From positions 1 through 64,000 of the forward strand of contig NZ_BMRK01000007.1 in NCBI RefSeq assembly GCF_014648595.1: a DNA stretch of 64,000 nucleotides, in the 5' to 3' direction. The position numbers and the translations under genes are program-made. The notes beneath the pieces were generated by a model that made no database searches, was not told the origin of the DNA, and saw only the letters and a program-made list of their open reading frames with translations. Below are positions 33,348-42,200 of this stretch, in pieces. The DNA comes from Nocardioides luteus (GTDB lineage Bacteria > Actinomycetota > Actinomycetes > Propionibacteriales > Nocardioidaceae). How positions within the stretch are numbered: the stretch's first letter is position 1; each line of letters opens with the position of its first letter.

Positions 33348-33364
33348 TTGCAAATTACTCGCAA
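33348..33364 (+). promoter_or_regulatory. Nur-like nickel-responsive box upstream of sodA
   Basis: TTGCAA-ATTAC-TCGCAA matches the Nur consensus TTGCAA-N5-TTGCAA of Streptomyces at 11 of 12 fixed bases. It also lies inside a wider dyad TTATTGC-N9-GCAATAA (33345-33367), 19 bp before the start codon, a position suited to repression. Confidence 0.6.
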
Positions 33365-33382
33365 TAATGAGGAGCCCGACCC

Positions 33383-34006
33383 GTGTCCGTGTACGCACTT
33401 CCCGATCTGCCCTACGACTACGCGGCGCTGGAGCCCTACATCTCCGGCGAGATCATGGAGCTTCACCACGACAAGCACCACGCGACGTACGTCGGCGGGA
33501 TCAACACCGCGGTCGAGCAGCTCGAGGAGGCGCGGGAGGCGAAGTCCTTCGGCACCCTCTCGACGCTCGAGAAGAACCTCGCCTTCCACCTCGGCGGCCA
33601 CGTCAACCACTCGGTCTTCTGGCCGAACATGTCCCCCGACGGGGGTGACAAGCCGACCGGCGAGCTGGCTCAGGTGATCGAGGAATACTTCGGCGGCTTC
33701 GACTCGTTCCGTGCCCACTTCGAGGCCAACGCGCTCTCCGTGCAGGGTTCGGGCTGGTCGGTGCTGACGTGGGACATGGTCGCCCAGCGGCCCTACATCA
33801 TCCAGCACTTCGACCACCAGGGGAACGTGCCGATCTGCATGGTCCCGCTGCTGATGCTCGACATGTGGGAGCACGCCTACTACCTGCAGTACAAGAACGA
33901 CAAGGCGTCCTTCGTCAAGGGCTGGTGGAACATCGTCAACTGGGCCGACGTCCAGGACCGGTTCGAGAAGGCGCGTACGCAGACGACCGGGCTGATCGTC
34001 CCGTGA
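33383..34006 (+). CDS. sodA: Fe/Mn superoxide dismutase
   Basis: A 207-residue cytosolic enzyme that dismutates superoxide. The four metal ligands are in [19 protein letters not shown] and DMWEHAYY (Asp and His). [10 protein letters not shown] and HFDHQGN flank the active site. The sequence does not settle iron versus manganese. With Nur-like and DtxR-like boxes upstream, an iron enzyme that is replaced by a nickel enzyme when nickel is available (the Streptomyces sodF/sodN pattern) is the best inference, but no sodN is in this window. GTG 33383 follows a GAGGAG sequence. Its stop overlaps the next gene. Confidence 0.93.
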   Translation: MSVYALPDLPYDYAALEPYISGEIMELHHDKHHATYVGGINTAVEQLEEAREAKSFGTLSTLEKNLAFHLGGHVNHSVFWPNMSPDGGDKPTGELAQVIEEYFGGFDSFRAHFEANALSVQGSGWSVLTWDMVAQRPYIIQHFDHQGNVPICMVPLLMLDMWEHAYYLQYKNDKASFVKGWWNIVNWADVQDRFEKARTQTTGLIVP

Positions 34007-34269
34007 CGGGGGAGAGCCAAGACCCGCGGCTGGAGATGGTCGACGCCGCGCAGCGCGCCGCTGGTGTGCTGGCGGCGCGGGCGCGAGGCGACTTCGAGGA
34101 CGCCTCCTCGCTGATGGCCTCCTTCGAGGACTCGATGACCCTCGCCGGCGGCTCGATGCTGCTCGCCGAGCTGGCCCTCGGGCTCTACGAGCGGGAGTCG
34201 GGGATCTCCCGCGACGCATGCCTGGCCGAGCTGACTGTCCGCCTGGAGGCCAGTGTGCGTGCGGGCTGA
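34003..34269 (+). CDS. Small helical protein of unknown function
   Basis: An 88-residue acidic protein beginning [20 protein letters not shown], predicted to be mostly alpha-helical ([35 protein letters not shown]). No motif was recognised. GTG 34003 overlaps the sodA stop as GTGA, so it is co-translated with sodA. It ends about 20 bp before riboswitch 5. Confidence 0.6.
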   Translation: MTGESQDPRLEMVDAAQRAAGVLAARARGDFEDASSLMASFEDSMTLAGGSMLLAELALGLYERESGISRDACLAELTVRLEASVRAG

Positions 34270-34289
34270 GGCCGGCGTGGGTATGATCC

Positions 34290-34416
34290 CGTCAACGGGC
34301 ACGAGGAAGCCGGTGGAACTCCGGCACAGTCGCGCTACTGTGACATCGCCTTGCGGCGGTGGAGTCAGACCCGAGTGTCCGTCCAACCCCAACGAACAGG
34401 GACGCACGTATCCCTG
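34290..34416 (+). promoter_or_regulatory. Cobalamin riboswitch 5, upstream of cbtB-cbtA
   Basis: The aptamer core GAAGCCGGTGGAACTCCGGC, ACAGTCGCGCTACTGTGAC and the 3' box GAGTCAGACCCGAGTGTC (about 34290-34385) form a compact class II-like cobalamin riboswitch. A CAGGGA/TCCCTG hairpin (34397-34416) ends right before the GAGGAGGA ribosome site, suggesting control of translation. A TATGAT -10 is at 34282-34287. Confidence 0.85.
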
Positions 34417-34426
34417 AGGAGGACAT

Positions 34427-34645
34427 GTGTCGCAGTCTGCTACCGCGCCCGTCGCCGGAGCCCCCGAGATCCCTTCGATCCCGCTCCGTGAGCTCGCCCC
34501 GTGGGCGCTCTTCTTCGGCCTGCTCGGGCTGCTGGTGATCTTCTTCATCAGCGCCGACCAGGGCGCCGTCTCGATCCCGTCCGGCACGCTTATCCACGAG
34601 TGGGTCCACGACGGTCGCCACCTGCTCGGCTACCCCTGCCACTGA
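34427..34645 (+). CDS. cbtB: Cobalt transporter accessory subunit CbtB
   Basis: A 72-residue single-pass membrane protein: one hydrophobic segment (APWALFFGLLGLLVIFFIS) and a histidine-rich C-terminus (HEWVHDGRHLLGYPCH) typical of CbtB, where the histidines probably bind cobalt. It works with CbtA in cobalt uptake for B12 synthesis; the pair is often preceded by a B12 riboswitch, as here. GTG 34427 follows GAGGAGGA; an ATG two bases earlier is out of frame. The stop overlaps the cbtA start. Confidence 0.9.
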   Translation: MSQSATAPVAGAPEIPSIPLRELAPWALFFGLLGLLVIFFISADQGAVSIPSGTLIHEWVHDGRHLLGYPCH

Positions 34646-35433
34646 TGAGCGCGCGTGCATTCCTTGTACGCGGCCTGCTAGCTGGACTCCTCGCCGGCAT
34701 CGTCACCTTCATGGTGGCGTACGCCGTCGGTGAGCCGCAGGTCGGTGCTGCCATCGCGCTCGAAGAAGCCGGCGGCGACGGACACTCCCACTCGCATGCC
34801 GAGGGCGGTGAGGAGGGCGGTGACGAGGGCGGTGAGGAGGCCCCTGAGGTCTCCCGCACCAACCAGAGCACCTGGGGTCTGCTGACCGGCACTCTGGCCA
34901 TCGGTGTCGCGCTCGGCGGCATCGTCGCCCTGGTCGCGGCGGTCGCGCTTGGCAGGATCGGACGGCTCTCACCAGGGCAGTCGACCGCGCTGGTCACGCT
35001 GATCGGCTTCGTCGCGTTCGCGCTCGTGCCGTTCCTTAAGTATCCCGCCACGCCACCGGCGGTCGGGAGCGGCGACACCATCGGGCTGCGTACGTCGGTC
35101 TACTTCGGCTACCTGCTCGTCTCCGTGGTCGCGGCCGCGCTCGCCACCTACGGTGCCGTGCGGCTGCGGGAGCGCTTCGGCACGTACGCCGCCGTGGTCG
35201 GTGGCACCGCCGCCTACCTGGTCGTGGTCGTCGTCGCCGGCCAGCTCTTCGCGACCGTCAACGAGATCGGCGACTTCCCGGCCGACACGCTGTGGTCCTT
35301 CCGGCTCGCCTCGCTGATCACGCTCGCCACGATGTGGGGTGTGCTCGGAGTGGCGCTGACCGGCCTGATCGGTCGACTCCACCGCCAGCAGCAGGCCGTC
35401 GCCGAGCGCAAGGCGTTCGCCGCCAGCCTCTGA
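34645..35433 (+). CDS. cbtA: Cobalt transporter subunit CbtA
   Basis: A 262-residue membrane protein with about six helices. A histidine/glutamate-rich loop (GHSHSHAEGGEEGG, about residues 47-60) after the first helix is a likely metal-binding segment, as in other CbtA proteins. LVRGLLAGLLAGIVTFMVAY at the N-terminus and FLKYPATPPAVGSGDTI in the middle fit the family. It supplies cobalt to the CobN chelatase. It is convergent with the gene at 35539, with an unusual palindromic array between them. Confidence 0.9.
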   Translation: MSARAFLVRGLLAGLLAGIVTFMVAYAVGEPQVGAAIALEEAGGDGHSHSHAEGGEEGGDEGGEEAPEVSRTNQSTWGLLTGTLAIGVALGGIVALVAAVALGRIGRLSPGQSTALVTLIGFVAFALVPFLKYPATPPAVGSGDTIGLRTSVYFGYLLVSVVAAALATYGAVRLRERFGTYAAVVGGTAAYLVVVVVAGQLFATVNEIGDFPADTLWSFRLASLITLATMWGVLGVALTGLIGRLHRQQQAVAERKAFAASL

Positions 35434-35440
35434 AACCCGC

Positions 35441-35534
35441 CGAGTCGGCTCGTTCTGACACAGAATCGCGTCGAGTCGGCTCGTTCTGACCAATTCGTAC
35501 GTCGAGTCGGCTCGTTATAACGAGCCGACTCGAC
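35441..35534. repeat. 31-bp-period array ending in a perfect 34-bp palindrome
   Basis: Copies of (GT)CGAGTCGGCTCGTTCTGAC start at 35441, 35470 and 35501 (first lacks GT). The repeats are 21 bp and the two spacers exactly 10 bp (ACAGAATCGC, CAATTCGTAC), so the period is 31 bp. The third copy changes to CGTTATAACG and is completed by its own mirror, giving a perfect palindrome at 35501-35534. It lies between convergent genes and may act as a two-way terminator, but there is no T-run. Confidence 0.9.
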
Positions 35535-35538
35535 CGGG

Positions 35539-36204
35539 TCAGCGGGGGAGGCGGTGGGTCTCCAGGGGGTGGCCGTCGGCGAGGTGGTCGTGCACGATCG
35601 CTTGGGCGGCGAGGGCGTCGACGTGGCCGTACCAGACGTCGTCGGGCTGCACGTTGACCACCGGCGCCTGGTTGCACGGGAACTGGCAGCCGGTGTGGGT
35701 GATCAGCAGGTCGTCGTCGCCGAGACCGGCCTCCATCGCGCCCAGGATGAGGGCCTTCGCGGTCTCCTCCGAGCCCTTGGCGGTGCAGCGCGGTCCGCGG
35801 CAGATCAGCACCTGGCGTACGTGGTCGGAGACCTGTTCCCAGGCGGGCGAGGTGAGTCCGGGCTCGGTGCCGGTGAGCGGGCGGGTCTGTGCCCACATCT
35901 CGGCCCACAGCTGAGGGAGATCCTCGAGCGAGTTCGCGAGACGGGTCGCGACCTGGATCTCGGGTCGGGTGCCGGCGCGTTCCCGCCACCAGTGCGCGGC
36001 GATCCTGCGCAGCCACGAATGGCCGGGCGCGAGCGGGCCGAGGCTGACGCCGACGAGCGTGATCGTCTTCTCTCCCAGGTCTGCCAGGCGGGTCAGCTCG
36101 GCCGACAGCGACGGGTCGCCCATCTGGAGGAATGCAAGGCTCGCGTCGTGGCTGCGGGCCAGGGCGAGCAGCTCGTCGCGTCGGTCGACGTCGGTGACGG
36201 ACAT
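35539..36204 (-). CDS. CbiX-like/[2Fe-2S] ferredoxin-domain protein of the cobalamin operon
   Basis: A 221-residue protein. The N-terminal 90 residues (LLALARSHDASLAFLQMGDP, LVGVSLGPLAPGHSW) resemble the chelatase-fold CbiX/sirohydrochlorin chelatase group, although clear catalytic histidines are few. The C-terminal part has LICRGPRCTAKGSEE and ITHTGCQFPCNQAPVVNV, a thioredoxin-like [2Fe-2S] ferredoxin. It is the last gene of the cobN-cobF-cobQ-cobK operon. A redox or metal-handling role in corrin synthesis is plausible but inferred. It starts at ATG 36204. Confidence 0.72.
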   Translation of the reverse strand: MSVTDVDRRDELLALARSHDASLAFLQMGDPSLSAELTRLADLGEKTITLVGVSLGPLAPGHSWLRRIAAHWWRERAGTRPEIQVATRLANSLEDLPQLWAEMWAQTRPLTGTEPGLTSPAWEQVSDHVRQVLICRGPRCTAKGSEETAKALILGAMEAGLGDDDLLITHTGCQFPCNQAPVVNVQPDDVWYGHVDALAAQAIVHDHLADGHPLETHRLPR

Positions 36205-36223
36205 CCCCACCAGGATCCGTGCC

Positions 36224-36279
36224 TGTGACGGAGGGTCCGACCTGGTGAATCCGTTCACAAGCTCGGACCCTCTGTCACA
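36224..36279. repeat. Long hairpin over the cobK stop codon
   Basis: TGTGACGGAGGGTCCGA (36224-36240) pairs with TCGGACCCTCTGTCACA (36263-36279) with a single G-T wobble, and GTGAA/TTCAC forms an inner stem. The right arm encodes the end of CobK (VTEGPSL). It may be an operon-internal processing or attenuation site, or a dispersed palindrome. Confidence 0.75.
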
Positions 36280-37007
36280 GTGCCCTCGAACCCCATCACC
36301 CAGGTCAGCGCCGCGGAGACGTCGTCGACGGTCCGGACCCCGGCGGGGCTCTGCGGCCGACGTACGACCACCACCTCGATGCCGAGCCGCCCGGCCGCCT
36401 GCATCTTCGGCCAGGTGTAAGTGCCGCCGGAGTCCTTGGTGATGAGCACGTCGCTGCGGTGCTCGCGCATCAGCGCGAGCTCGCCGTCGAGGTCGTACGG
36501 CCCGCGGCTGGTCAGCAACGTCCACGGCTTTGGCAGGTCGATCTCGGGACGGTCGACCACGCGGGCCAGCGCCTCGTGCCCGGCGAGCGCCGGGACGAAC
36601 CGGGCCAGCTCCTGACGTCCGACGGTGAGGAACGGACGCTTCCCCAGGGTCGCGGCGAGCGTGGCGGCCTCGTCGTGGGTCTCGACGTAGGTCCAGGCCG
36701 GGTCGGCCGGCCAGCCGGTCCGAGCCAGCCGGAGCAGCGGGTGGCCGGTCTCCGCGCAGGCCGCCGCCGCGTTGGCAGAGATGCCCCGGGCGAACGGATG
36801 GGTGGCGTCGACCACGGCGTCGAACTCCGCGAGCGCCGAGATCAGCCCGTCGACCCCGCCGAACCCGCCGATCCGCACCGCACCCACCGGCAGCCGCGGT
36901 CGCGCGACCCGGCCCGCCAGCGACGAGGTCACCTCGACCCCGGCGTCGATCAGCCGCGCGGCCAGCTCCCGTGCCTCCCCGGTCCCACCCAGGATCAGCA
37001 GCCTCAT
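36255..37007 (-). CDS. cobK: Precorrin-6A reductase
   Basis: A 250-residue NADPH-dependent reductase that converts precorrin-6A to precorrin-6B. Motifs: [19 protein letters not shown] at the N-terminus, [17 protein letters not shown] in the middle and [19 protein letters not shown], all characteristic of CobK/CbiJ. Aerobic-pathway neighbours make CobK the right choice. ATG 37007 overlaps the cobQ stop by 4 bp. The 3' end is part of a hairpin. Confidence 0.94.
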   Translation of the reverse strand: MRLLILGGTGEARELAARLIDAGVEVTSSLAGRVARPRLPVGAVRIGGFGGVDGLISALAEFDAVVDATHPFARGISANAAAACAETGHPLLRLARTGWPADPAWTYVETHDEAATLAATLGKRPFLTVGRQELARFVPALAGHEALARVVDRPEIDLPKPWTLLTSRGPYDLDGELALMREHRSDVLITKDSGGTYTWPKMQAAGRLGIEVVVVRRPQSPAGVRTVDDVSAALTWVMGFEGTVTEGPSL

Positions 37008-38443
37008 CGGCTCTCCCGGGCGAGGTCGAGCAGCGCGTCGACGTCGAGGTGCTCCTCGACGAGGTCGCCGATGAGATCCAGACGACGTTCGCGCGCGGCC
37101 TGGAAGGAGACGTCGGATGGTGCCCGCCCGAGGGTCTCGGCGAGGAACGCGCCGCGCAGGGCGTCGCCCTCCAAGGATCCGTGCCACATCGTCCCGAAGA
37201 CGTTGCCGGAGCGTGCTCCTCCCAGGAACTCCTCGGCTCCGTCGCCGCGGCTGATCCGGCCGTGATGGATCTCGTAGCCGCTCGCCTCGACACCGAGCGC
37301 CGACCCGGTGGGCAGCCGCAGCGCCTTCTCCGGGGCGAAGTCGGTGCGTACGTCGAGCAGACCCAGCCCCTCGACCTCCGCGACCGATCCCTCGACACCG
37401 TCGGGGTCTGCGATCACGCCACCGAGCATCTGGAAGCCACCGCAGATCCCGAGGAGCGGGCGGCCGCGGCGTACGTGCTCGGTGATGGCCACGTCGAGAC
37501 CGCGCGAGCGCAGCCAGGCCAGGTCGCTGATCGTCGAGCGGGTGCCGGGCAGCACGACCAGGTCGGCGTCGGAGAGGTCGTGGGGCGAGGAGGCGAAGAC
37601 GACGTCGAGGTCGGGTTCGAGGCCGAGCGCGTCGACGTCGGTGAAGTTGGAGATGCGGGGGAGGCGTACGACCGCGACCTTGCGGGTCGCTCCCGCCTCC
37701 GCGCGGCGCCCTTCCAGGTCGAGCGCGTCCTCCGAGTCGAGCCACAGCGACGGGTCCCAAGGCAGCACACCGAAGACCTGGCGCTCGGTCAGCGACTCCA
37801 GCGAGTCGAGCCCCGGCTTCAGCAACGAGGCGTCGCCGCGGAACTTGTTGATCACAAAACCGCTGATCAGCGCTTGGTCTGCGGGCTCGAGGAGGGCCAG
37901 GGTGCCGTACATCGCGGCGAACACGCCGCCTCGGTCGATGTCACCCACGACGATCGTCGGCAGCTCGGCGTGCCGGGCCAGCCCCATGTTGACGTAGTCG
38001 CCCGCGCGCAGGTTGATCTCCGCCGGGCTCCCGGCGCCCTCGGCGACGATCACGTCGAAACGCGAGGCGAGATCGTCGTACGCCGCATGAGCAGCCGTCG
38101 CCAGATGTCGGCGTCCCGCCTCCCAGTCGCGTGAGGAGACCTCACCCGCGGGCCGGCCCATCAGCACCACGTGGCTGCGCCGGTCGGAGCCCGGCTTGAG
38201 CAGCACCGGGTTCATCGCCGGCTCCGGCGTGACCCGCGCGGCCCGCGCCTGGACCCACTGCGCCCGGCCGATCTCGGCCGTCGTCCCGTCCGGGGCCCGG
38301 CAGACCATCGAGTTGTTGGACATGTTCTGCGCCTTGTAGGGCGCGACCTTGACGCCGCGACGCGCGAAGGCCCGGCACAGGCCGGTGGTGACGATCGACT
38401 TGCCGGCGTCCGACGTGGTGCCGGCGACGAGCAGGCCGCTCAT
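37004..38443 (-). CDS. cobQ: Cobyric acid synthase
   Basis: A 479-residue amidotransferase that amidates carboxylates b, d, e and g of adenosylcobyrinic acid a,c-diamide. The N-terminal half has the P-loop-like [34 protein letters not shown] and [14 protein letters not shown]. The C-terminal glutaminase carries the cysteine in [12 protein letters not shown] and histidine in GYEIHHG. Full length. It starts at ATG 38443 and is separated from cobF by 73 bp that contain a palindrome. Confidence 0.96.
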   Translation of the reverse strand: MSGLLVAGTTSDAGKSIVTTGLCRAFARRGVKVAPYKAQNMSNNSMVCRAPDGTTAEIGRAQWVQARAARVTPEPAMNPVLLKPGSDRRSHVVLMGRPAGEVSSRDWEAGRRHLATAAHAAYDDLASRFDVIVAEGAGSPAEINLRAGDYVNMGLARHAELPTIVVGDIDRGGVFAAMYGTLALLEPADQALISGFVINKFRGDASLLKPGLDSLESLTERQVFGVLPWDPSLWLDSEDALDLEGRRAEAGATRKVAVVRLPRISNFTDVDALGLEPDLDVVFASSPHDLSDADLVVLPGTRSTISDLAWLRSRGLDVAITEHVRRGRPLLGICGGFQMLGGVIADPDGVEGSVAEVEGLGLLDVRTDFAPEKALRLPTGSALGVEASGYEIHHGRISRGDGAEEFLGGARSGNVFGTMWHGSLEGDALRGAFLAETLGRAPSDVSFQAARERRLDLIGDLVEEHLDVDALLDLARESR

Positions 38444-38460
38444 CGGGTGCCCTGGGTGTG

Positions 38461-38484
38461 GGATACCCGGTCAACCGGGTATCC
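38461..38484. repeat. Palindrome copy A (also found at 46362)
   Basis: GGATACCCGGT-CA-ACCGGGTATCC, within a longer block (GGTGTGGGATACC to ATCCCTGG) that is nearly identical to 46357-46388. It lies between cobF and cobQ. Confidence 0.9.
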
Positions 38485-38516
38485 CTGGGGCGCGCGGGAC
38501 CACAGTGACTCATGAG

Positions 38517-39299
38517 TCATCGCGGAGCCCGCAGGAGGTAGATGTCCATGACCCACCCAGCCGCATCGCGCAGCCGGGAGCGGGCCTCCTCGATCGCCGG
38601 GAGCACCTCGCCGACGGTGCCGGCGACGAGCTCCTCCTCACGGGTGCCGAGGTTGCCGCCCCACCAGATCCTCCAGTCGTCGAGCCCGGGCAGGTCGACG
38701 ACGCGGTTGAGCATCACCACGATGTTGTCGTGGCCGGCCTCGACGGCGTCGAGCGCCGCGCGGCCGGTGGTCACGTAGAGGGGCCGGCCGACCTCGTGGA
38801 GGACGATCCGGTGGCGGGCCGCGAGCAGCTGCACCGAGGAGATGCCGGTGATGACGTCGACCTCCACCTCCCGTTCGGCGGCGATCTGGTCGACGACCCG
38901 GATCGTGGAGTCGTAGAAGGCGGGGTCGCCCCAGACCAGGAAGCCCACGTCGCCGGGGTGCTCGTCGAGGATCGCGAGGTAGCGCTCCACCCGGGCGCGG
39001 TGCCAGTCGGCCACCGCTTTCTGGTAGTCCGCGTCGGTGCCGGTGAACTCCGCGCGCCGTTCACGAGGAGCGTCGTCGACCTTGACCACCCGCGCCGGAG
39101 CGGAGAGGTGTCGGTCGAGCAGCTCCTCACGGGCCCGCACCAGCGGATCGGGCATCCCGCCCTTGACCGTGCCCGACTTGTCGGTGACCAGGAAGTAGTC
39201 GACCGATCGCATCGCGGCGACGGCCTCCAGGGTGACCTGGTCGGGGTCGCCGGGACCGACGCCGATGATCTTGATGCGGCGCTTGCCAGAAGTCGTCAT
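38517..39299 (-). CDS. cobF: Precorrin-6A synthase (deacetylating)
   Basis: A 260-residue SAM-dependent methylase that methylates C1 of precorrin-5 with loss of acetate, a step found only in the aerobic pathway. IKIIGVGPGDPDQVTLEAVA, VDYFLVTDKSG, FLVWGDPAFYDSTIRV and VITGISSVQLLAARHRI fit CobF. The ATG at 39299 overlaps the cobN stop. Its own stop codon is in a TGACTCATGAGTCA palindrome (38506-38519). Confidence 0.95.
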   Translation of the reverse strand: MTTSGKRRIKIIGVGPGDPDQVTLEAVAAMRSVDYFLVTDKSGTVKGGMPDPLVRAREELLDRHLSAPARVVKVDDAPRERRAEFTGTDADYQKAVADWHRARVERYLAILDEHPGDVGFLVWGDPAFYDSTIRVVDQIAAEREVEVDVITGISSVQLLAARHRIVLHEVGRPLYVTTGRAALDAVEAGHDNIVVMLNRVVDLPGLDDWRIWWGGNLGTREEELVAGTVGEVLPAIEEARSRLRDAAGWVMDIYLLRAPR

Positions 39300-42200
39300 T
39301 CCTCCTCCAGGTCACCCTCGATGTCGAGATAGATCTCCTGCATCTTCGCCATCACCTCGGGGTCGGGTTCCTCCCACAAGCCGCGCTCGGCCGCCTCGTG
39401 CAGCCGCTCCACGATCCCACGCAGCGCCCACGGGTTCGAGGCCCGCATGAACTCCTGGTTGGTCTCGTCCAGCACATACTCGTTGGCGAGCTTCTCGTAC
39501 ATCCAGTCGTGCACCACGCCGGCGGTGGCGTCGAAGCCGAAGAGGTAGTCGACGGTCGCGGCCAGCTCGAAGGCGCCCTTGTAGCCGTGGCGCTGCATCG
39601 CCGAGATCCAGCGCGGGTTGACCACCCGGGCGCGGAAGACGCGGTTGGTCTCCTCCTGCAGCGTGCGCGTCTTGATCGCGTCGGGCGAGGTGGAGTCGCC
39701 GACGTACGCCTTCGGCTCGCTGCCGGTCAGCGCGCGGACGGTCGCGACCATCCCGCCGTGGTACTGGAAGTAGTCGTCGGAGTCGGCGATGTCGTGCTCG
39801 GCCGAGTCGACGTTCTTCGCGGCGACCTTGATCCGGCGGTAGTTGGCGCGCATGTCGTCGGCCGCCGGGGCGCCGTCGAGATCACGGCCGTACGCGAACC
39901 CGCCCCACGCCGCGTACACGTCGGCCAGGTCCTGGTCGGAGCGCCAGTTGCCGGCCTCGATCACCTGCAGGATCCCGGCACCGTACGAACCGGGCTTGGA
40001 GCCGAAGATTCGCGACGTCGCGCGGCGTTGGTCGCCGTGCTCGGCCAGGTCGGCGAGCGTGTGCGCGCGGACGAAGTTGACCTCGGCGGGCTCGTCGAGA
40101 TCGGCCACCATCCGCACCGCGTCGTCGAGCATCGAGACGACGTGCGGGAAGGCGTCGCGGAAGAAACCGGAGATGCGTACGGTCACGTCGATCCGCGGCC
40201 GGCCGAGCTCGTCGAGCGGCACGACCTCGAGGTGGGTGATCCGCCGCGACGCCTCGTCCCACTCCGGTCGCACCCCGAGCAGCGCGAGCACCTCGGCGAC
40301 GTCGTCGCCGGAGGTACGCATCGCCGACGTCCCCCACACCGACAGCCCGACCGAGGTCGGGTAGTCGCCGGTCTCGTCGAGGTAGCGCTGCAGCAGCGAG
40401 TCGGCCATCGCCTGCCCGGTCTGCCACGCCAGCCGCGACGGCACTGCGCGGGGGTCGACGGTGTAGAAGTTGCGCCCCGTGGGCAGTACGTTGACCAGCC
40501 CCCGCAGCGGCGAGCCCGACGGCCCCGCGGGGACGAAGCCACCGTCCAGCGCGTGCAGGACGGCGGACAGCTCGTCAGTCGTCCGCGCGAGCCGAGGGAC
40601 GACCTCGGTCGCGGCGAACCTGAGGACGCTGCGTACCTCCTCGCTCTCGTGGAGGCCGTCGACAGCGGCGACGTCCCAGCCGGCCTTGTCCATCGCCTCG
40701 ACGAGCGCCCGAGCCTCCGCCTCGAACGTGTCCGTCTCTCCGGTGGTCGAGCCTGTCGAGACCATCCCGAGCGCCGCCCGCAGCCCCGGGACCGCCCCAC
40801 CGACACCACCCCACACCTGCGCGGCCCGCAGGATGGAGAGGACGAGGTTGACCCGCGCCTCACCCTCCGGCGCCGCTCCGAGGACGTGCAGTCCGTCGCG
40901 GATCTGGGCGTCCTTGATCTCGCAGAGCCAGCCGTCGATGTGGAGCATGAAGTCGTCGAACTCGTCGTCCTCGGGCCGTTCCTCCATGCCGAGGTCGCGG
41001 TGGAGCTCGGCGGCCTTCATCAGCTGCCAGATCTCGCCGCGGATGGCGGGCAGCTTGGCCGGGTCCATCGAGGAGATCCGGTCGTACTCCTCCATCAGCG
41101 ACTCCAGCCGCGCGATGTCGCCGTAGGACTCCGCGCGCGCCATCGGCGGCACCAGGTGGTCGACGATCGTCGCGTGCGCACGCCGCTTGGCCTGGGCGCC
41201 CTCGCCGGGGTCGTTGACCAGGAACGGATAGATCAGCGGCAGGTTGCCGATCGCCGCGTCCGGGCCACAGCTCGCCGACAGCGCGGCGTTCTTGCCGGGC
41301 AGCCATTCCATCGAGCCGTGCTTGCCGAGGTGGACGACCGCGTCGGCGCCGAAGCCGCCGTCTTCCTCGGCAATGCCGAGCCAGCGGTAGGCGCCGATGT
41401 AGTGGTGCGACGGCGGCAGGTCGGGGTCGTGATAGATCGCGACCGGGTTCTCCCCGAACCCGCGCGGCGGCTGGATCAGGATCACGATGTTCCCGGCCTG
41501 GAGCGTGGCCAGGACCAGCTCGCCCGACTCGTTGACGAAGAGGTTCCCCGGCGCCGGACCCCACGTCTCCGCCATCTGTTCGCGCAGGTCAGCGGGGAGA
41601 TCGGCGGTCCAGCGGTCGTAGTCATCCGGCGAGATGCGTACGTGGGCGTCGGTGAGTTGCGCGTTGGTCAGCCACTCCTCGTCCTGCCCTCCGGCCGCGA
41701 TCAGCGCATGGATCAGCGCATCCCCCGCAACCGTGTCGGCACCCCCGGTGGTCGAGCCTGTCGAGACCACGTCAGAGGACACATCCCCGGAGCCCGCGTC
41801 GAGAATCCGTATGACCTCGTTGTCCACCCCCAGGTCGTACCCCTCCTCCCGCAACCGCCGCAGCAGCCGGATCGCCGAGACCGGGGTGTCCAGGCCGACC
41901 GCGTTGCCGATCCGGGAGTGCTTGGTGGGGTAGGCGGAGAGCACCAGCGCGAGCCGCTTCTCGGCATTGGGCTTGTGGCGCAGCCGGGCGTGGTTGACCG
42001 CGATCCGGGCGACGCGGGCGGTGCGCTCGGGGTCGGCGACGTAGTGGGGGAGCCCCTGCTCGTCGAGCTCCTTGAACGAGAACGGTGCGGTGATGATCCG
42101 GCCGTCGAACTCCGGGATCGCGATCTGCGAGGCCGAGTCGAGCGGGGTCACACCGTCGTCGGAGGCCTCCCACTCCGCACGGGACGAGGTCAGGCAGAGG

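Noticed and set aside
35441-35534. CRISPR array
   Set aside because: Repeats of 21 bp with 10-bp spacers are far too short, only three copies exist and no cas gene is near.
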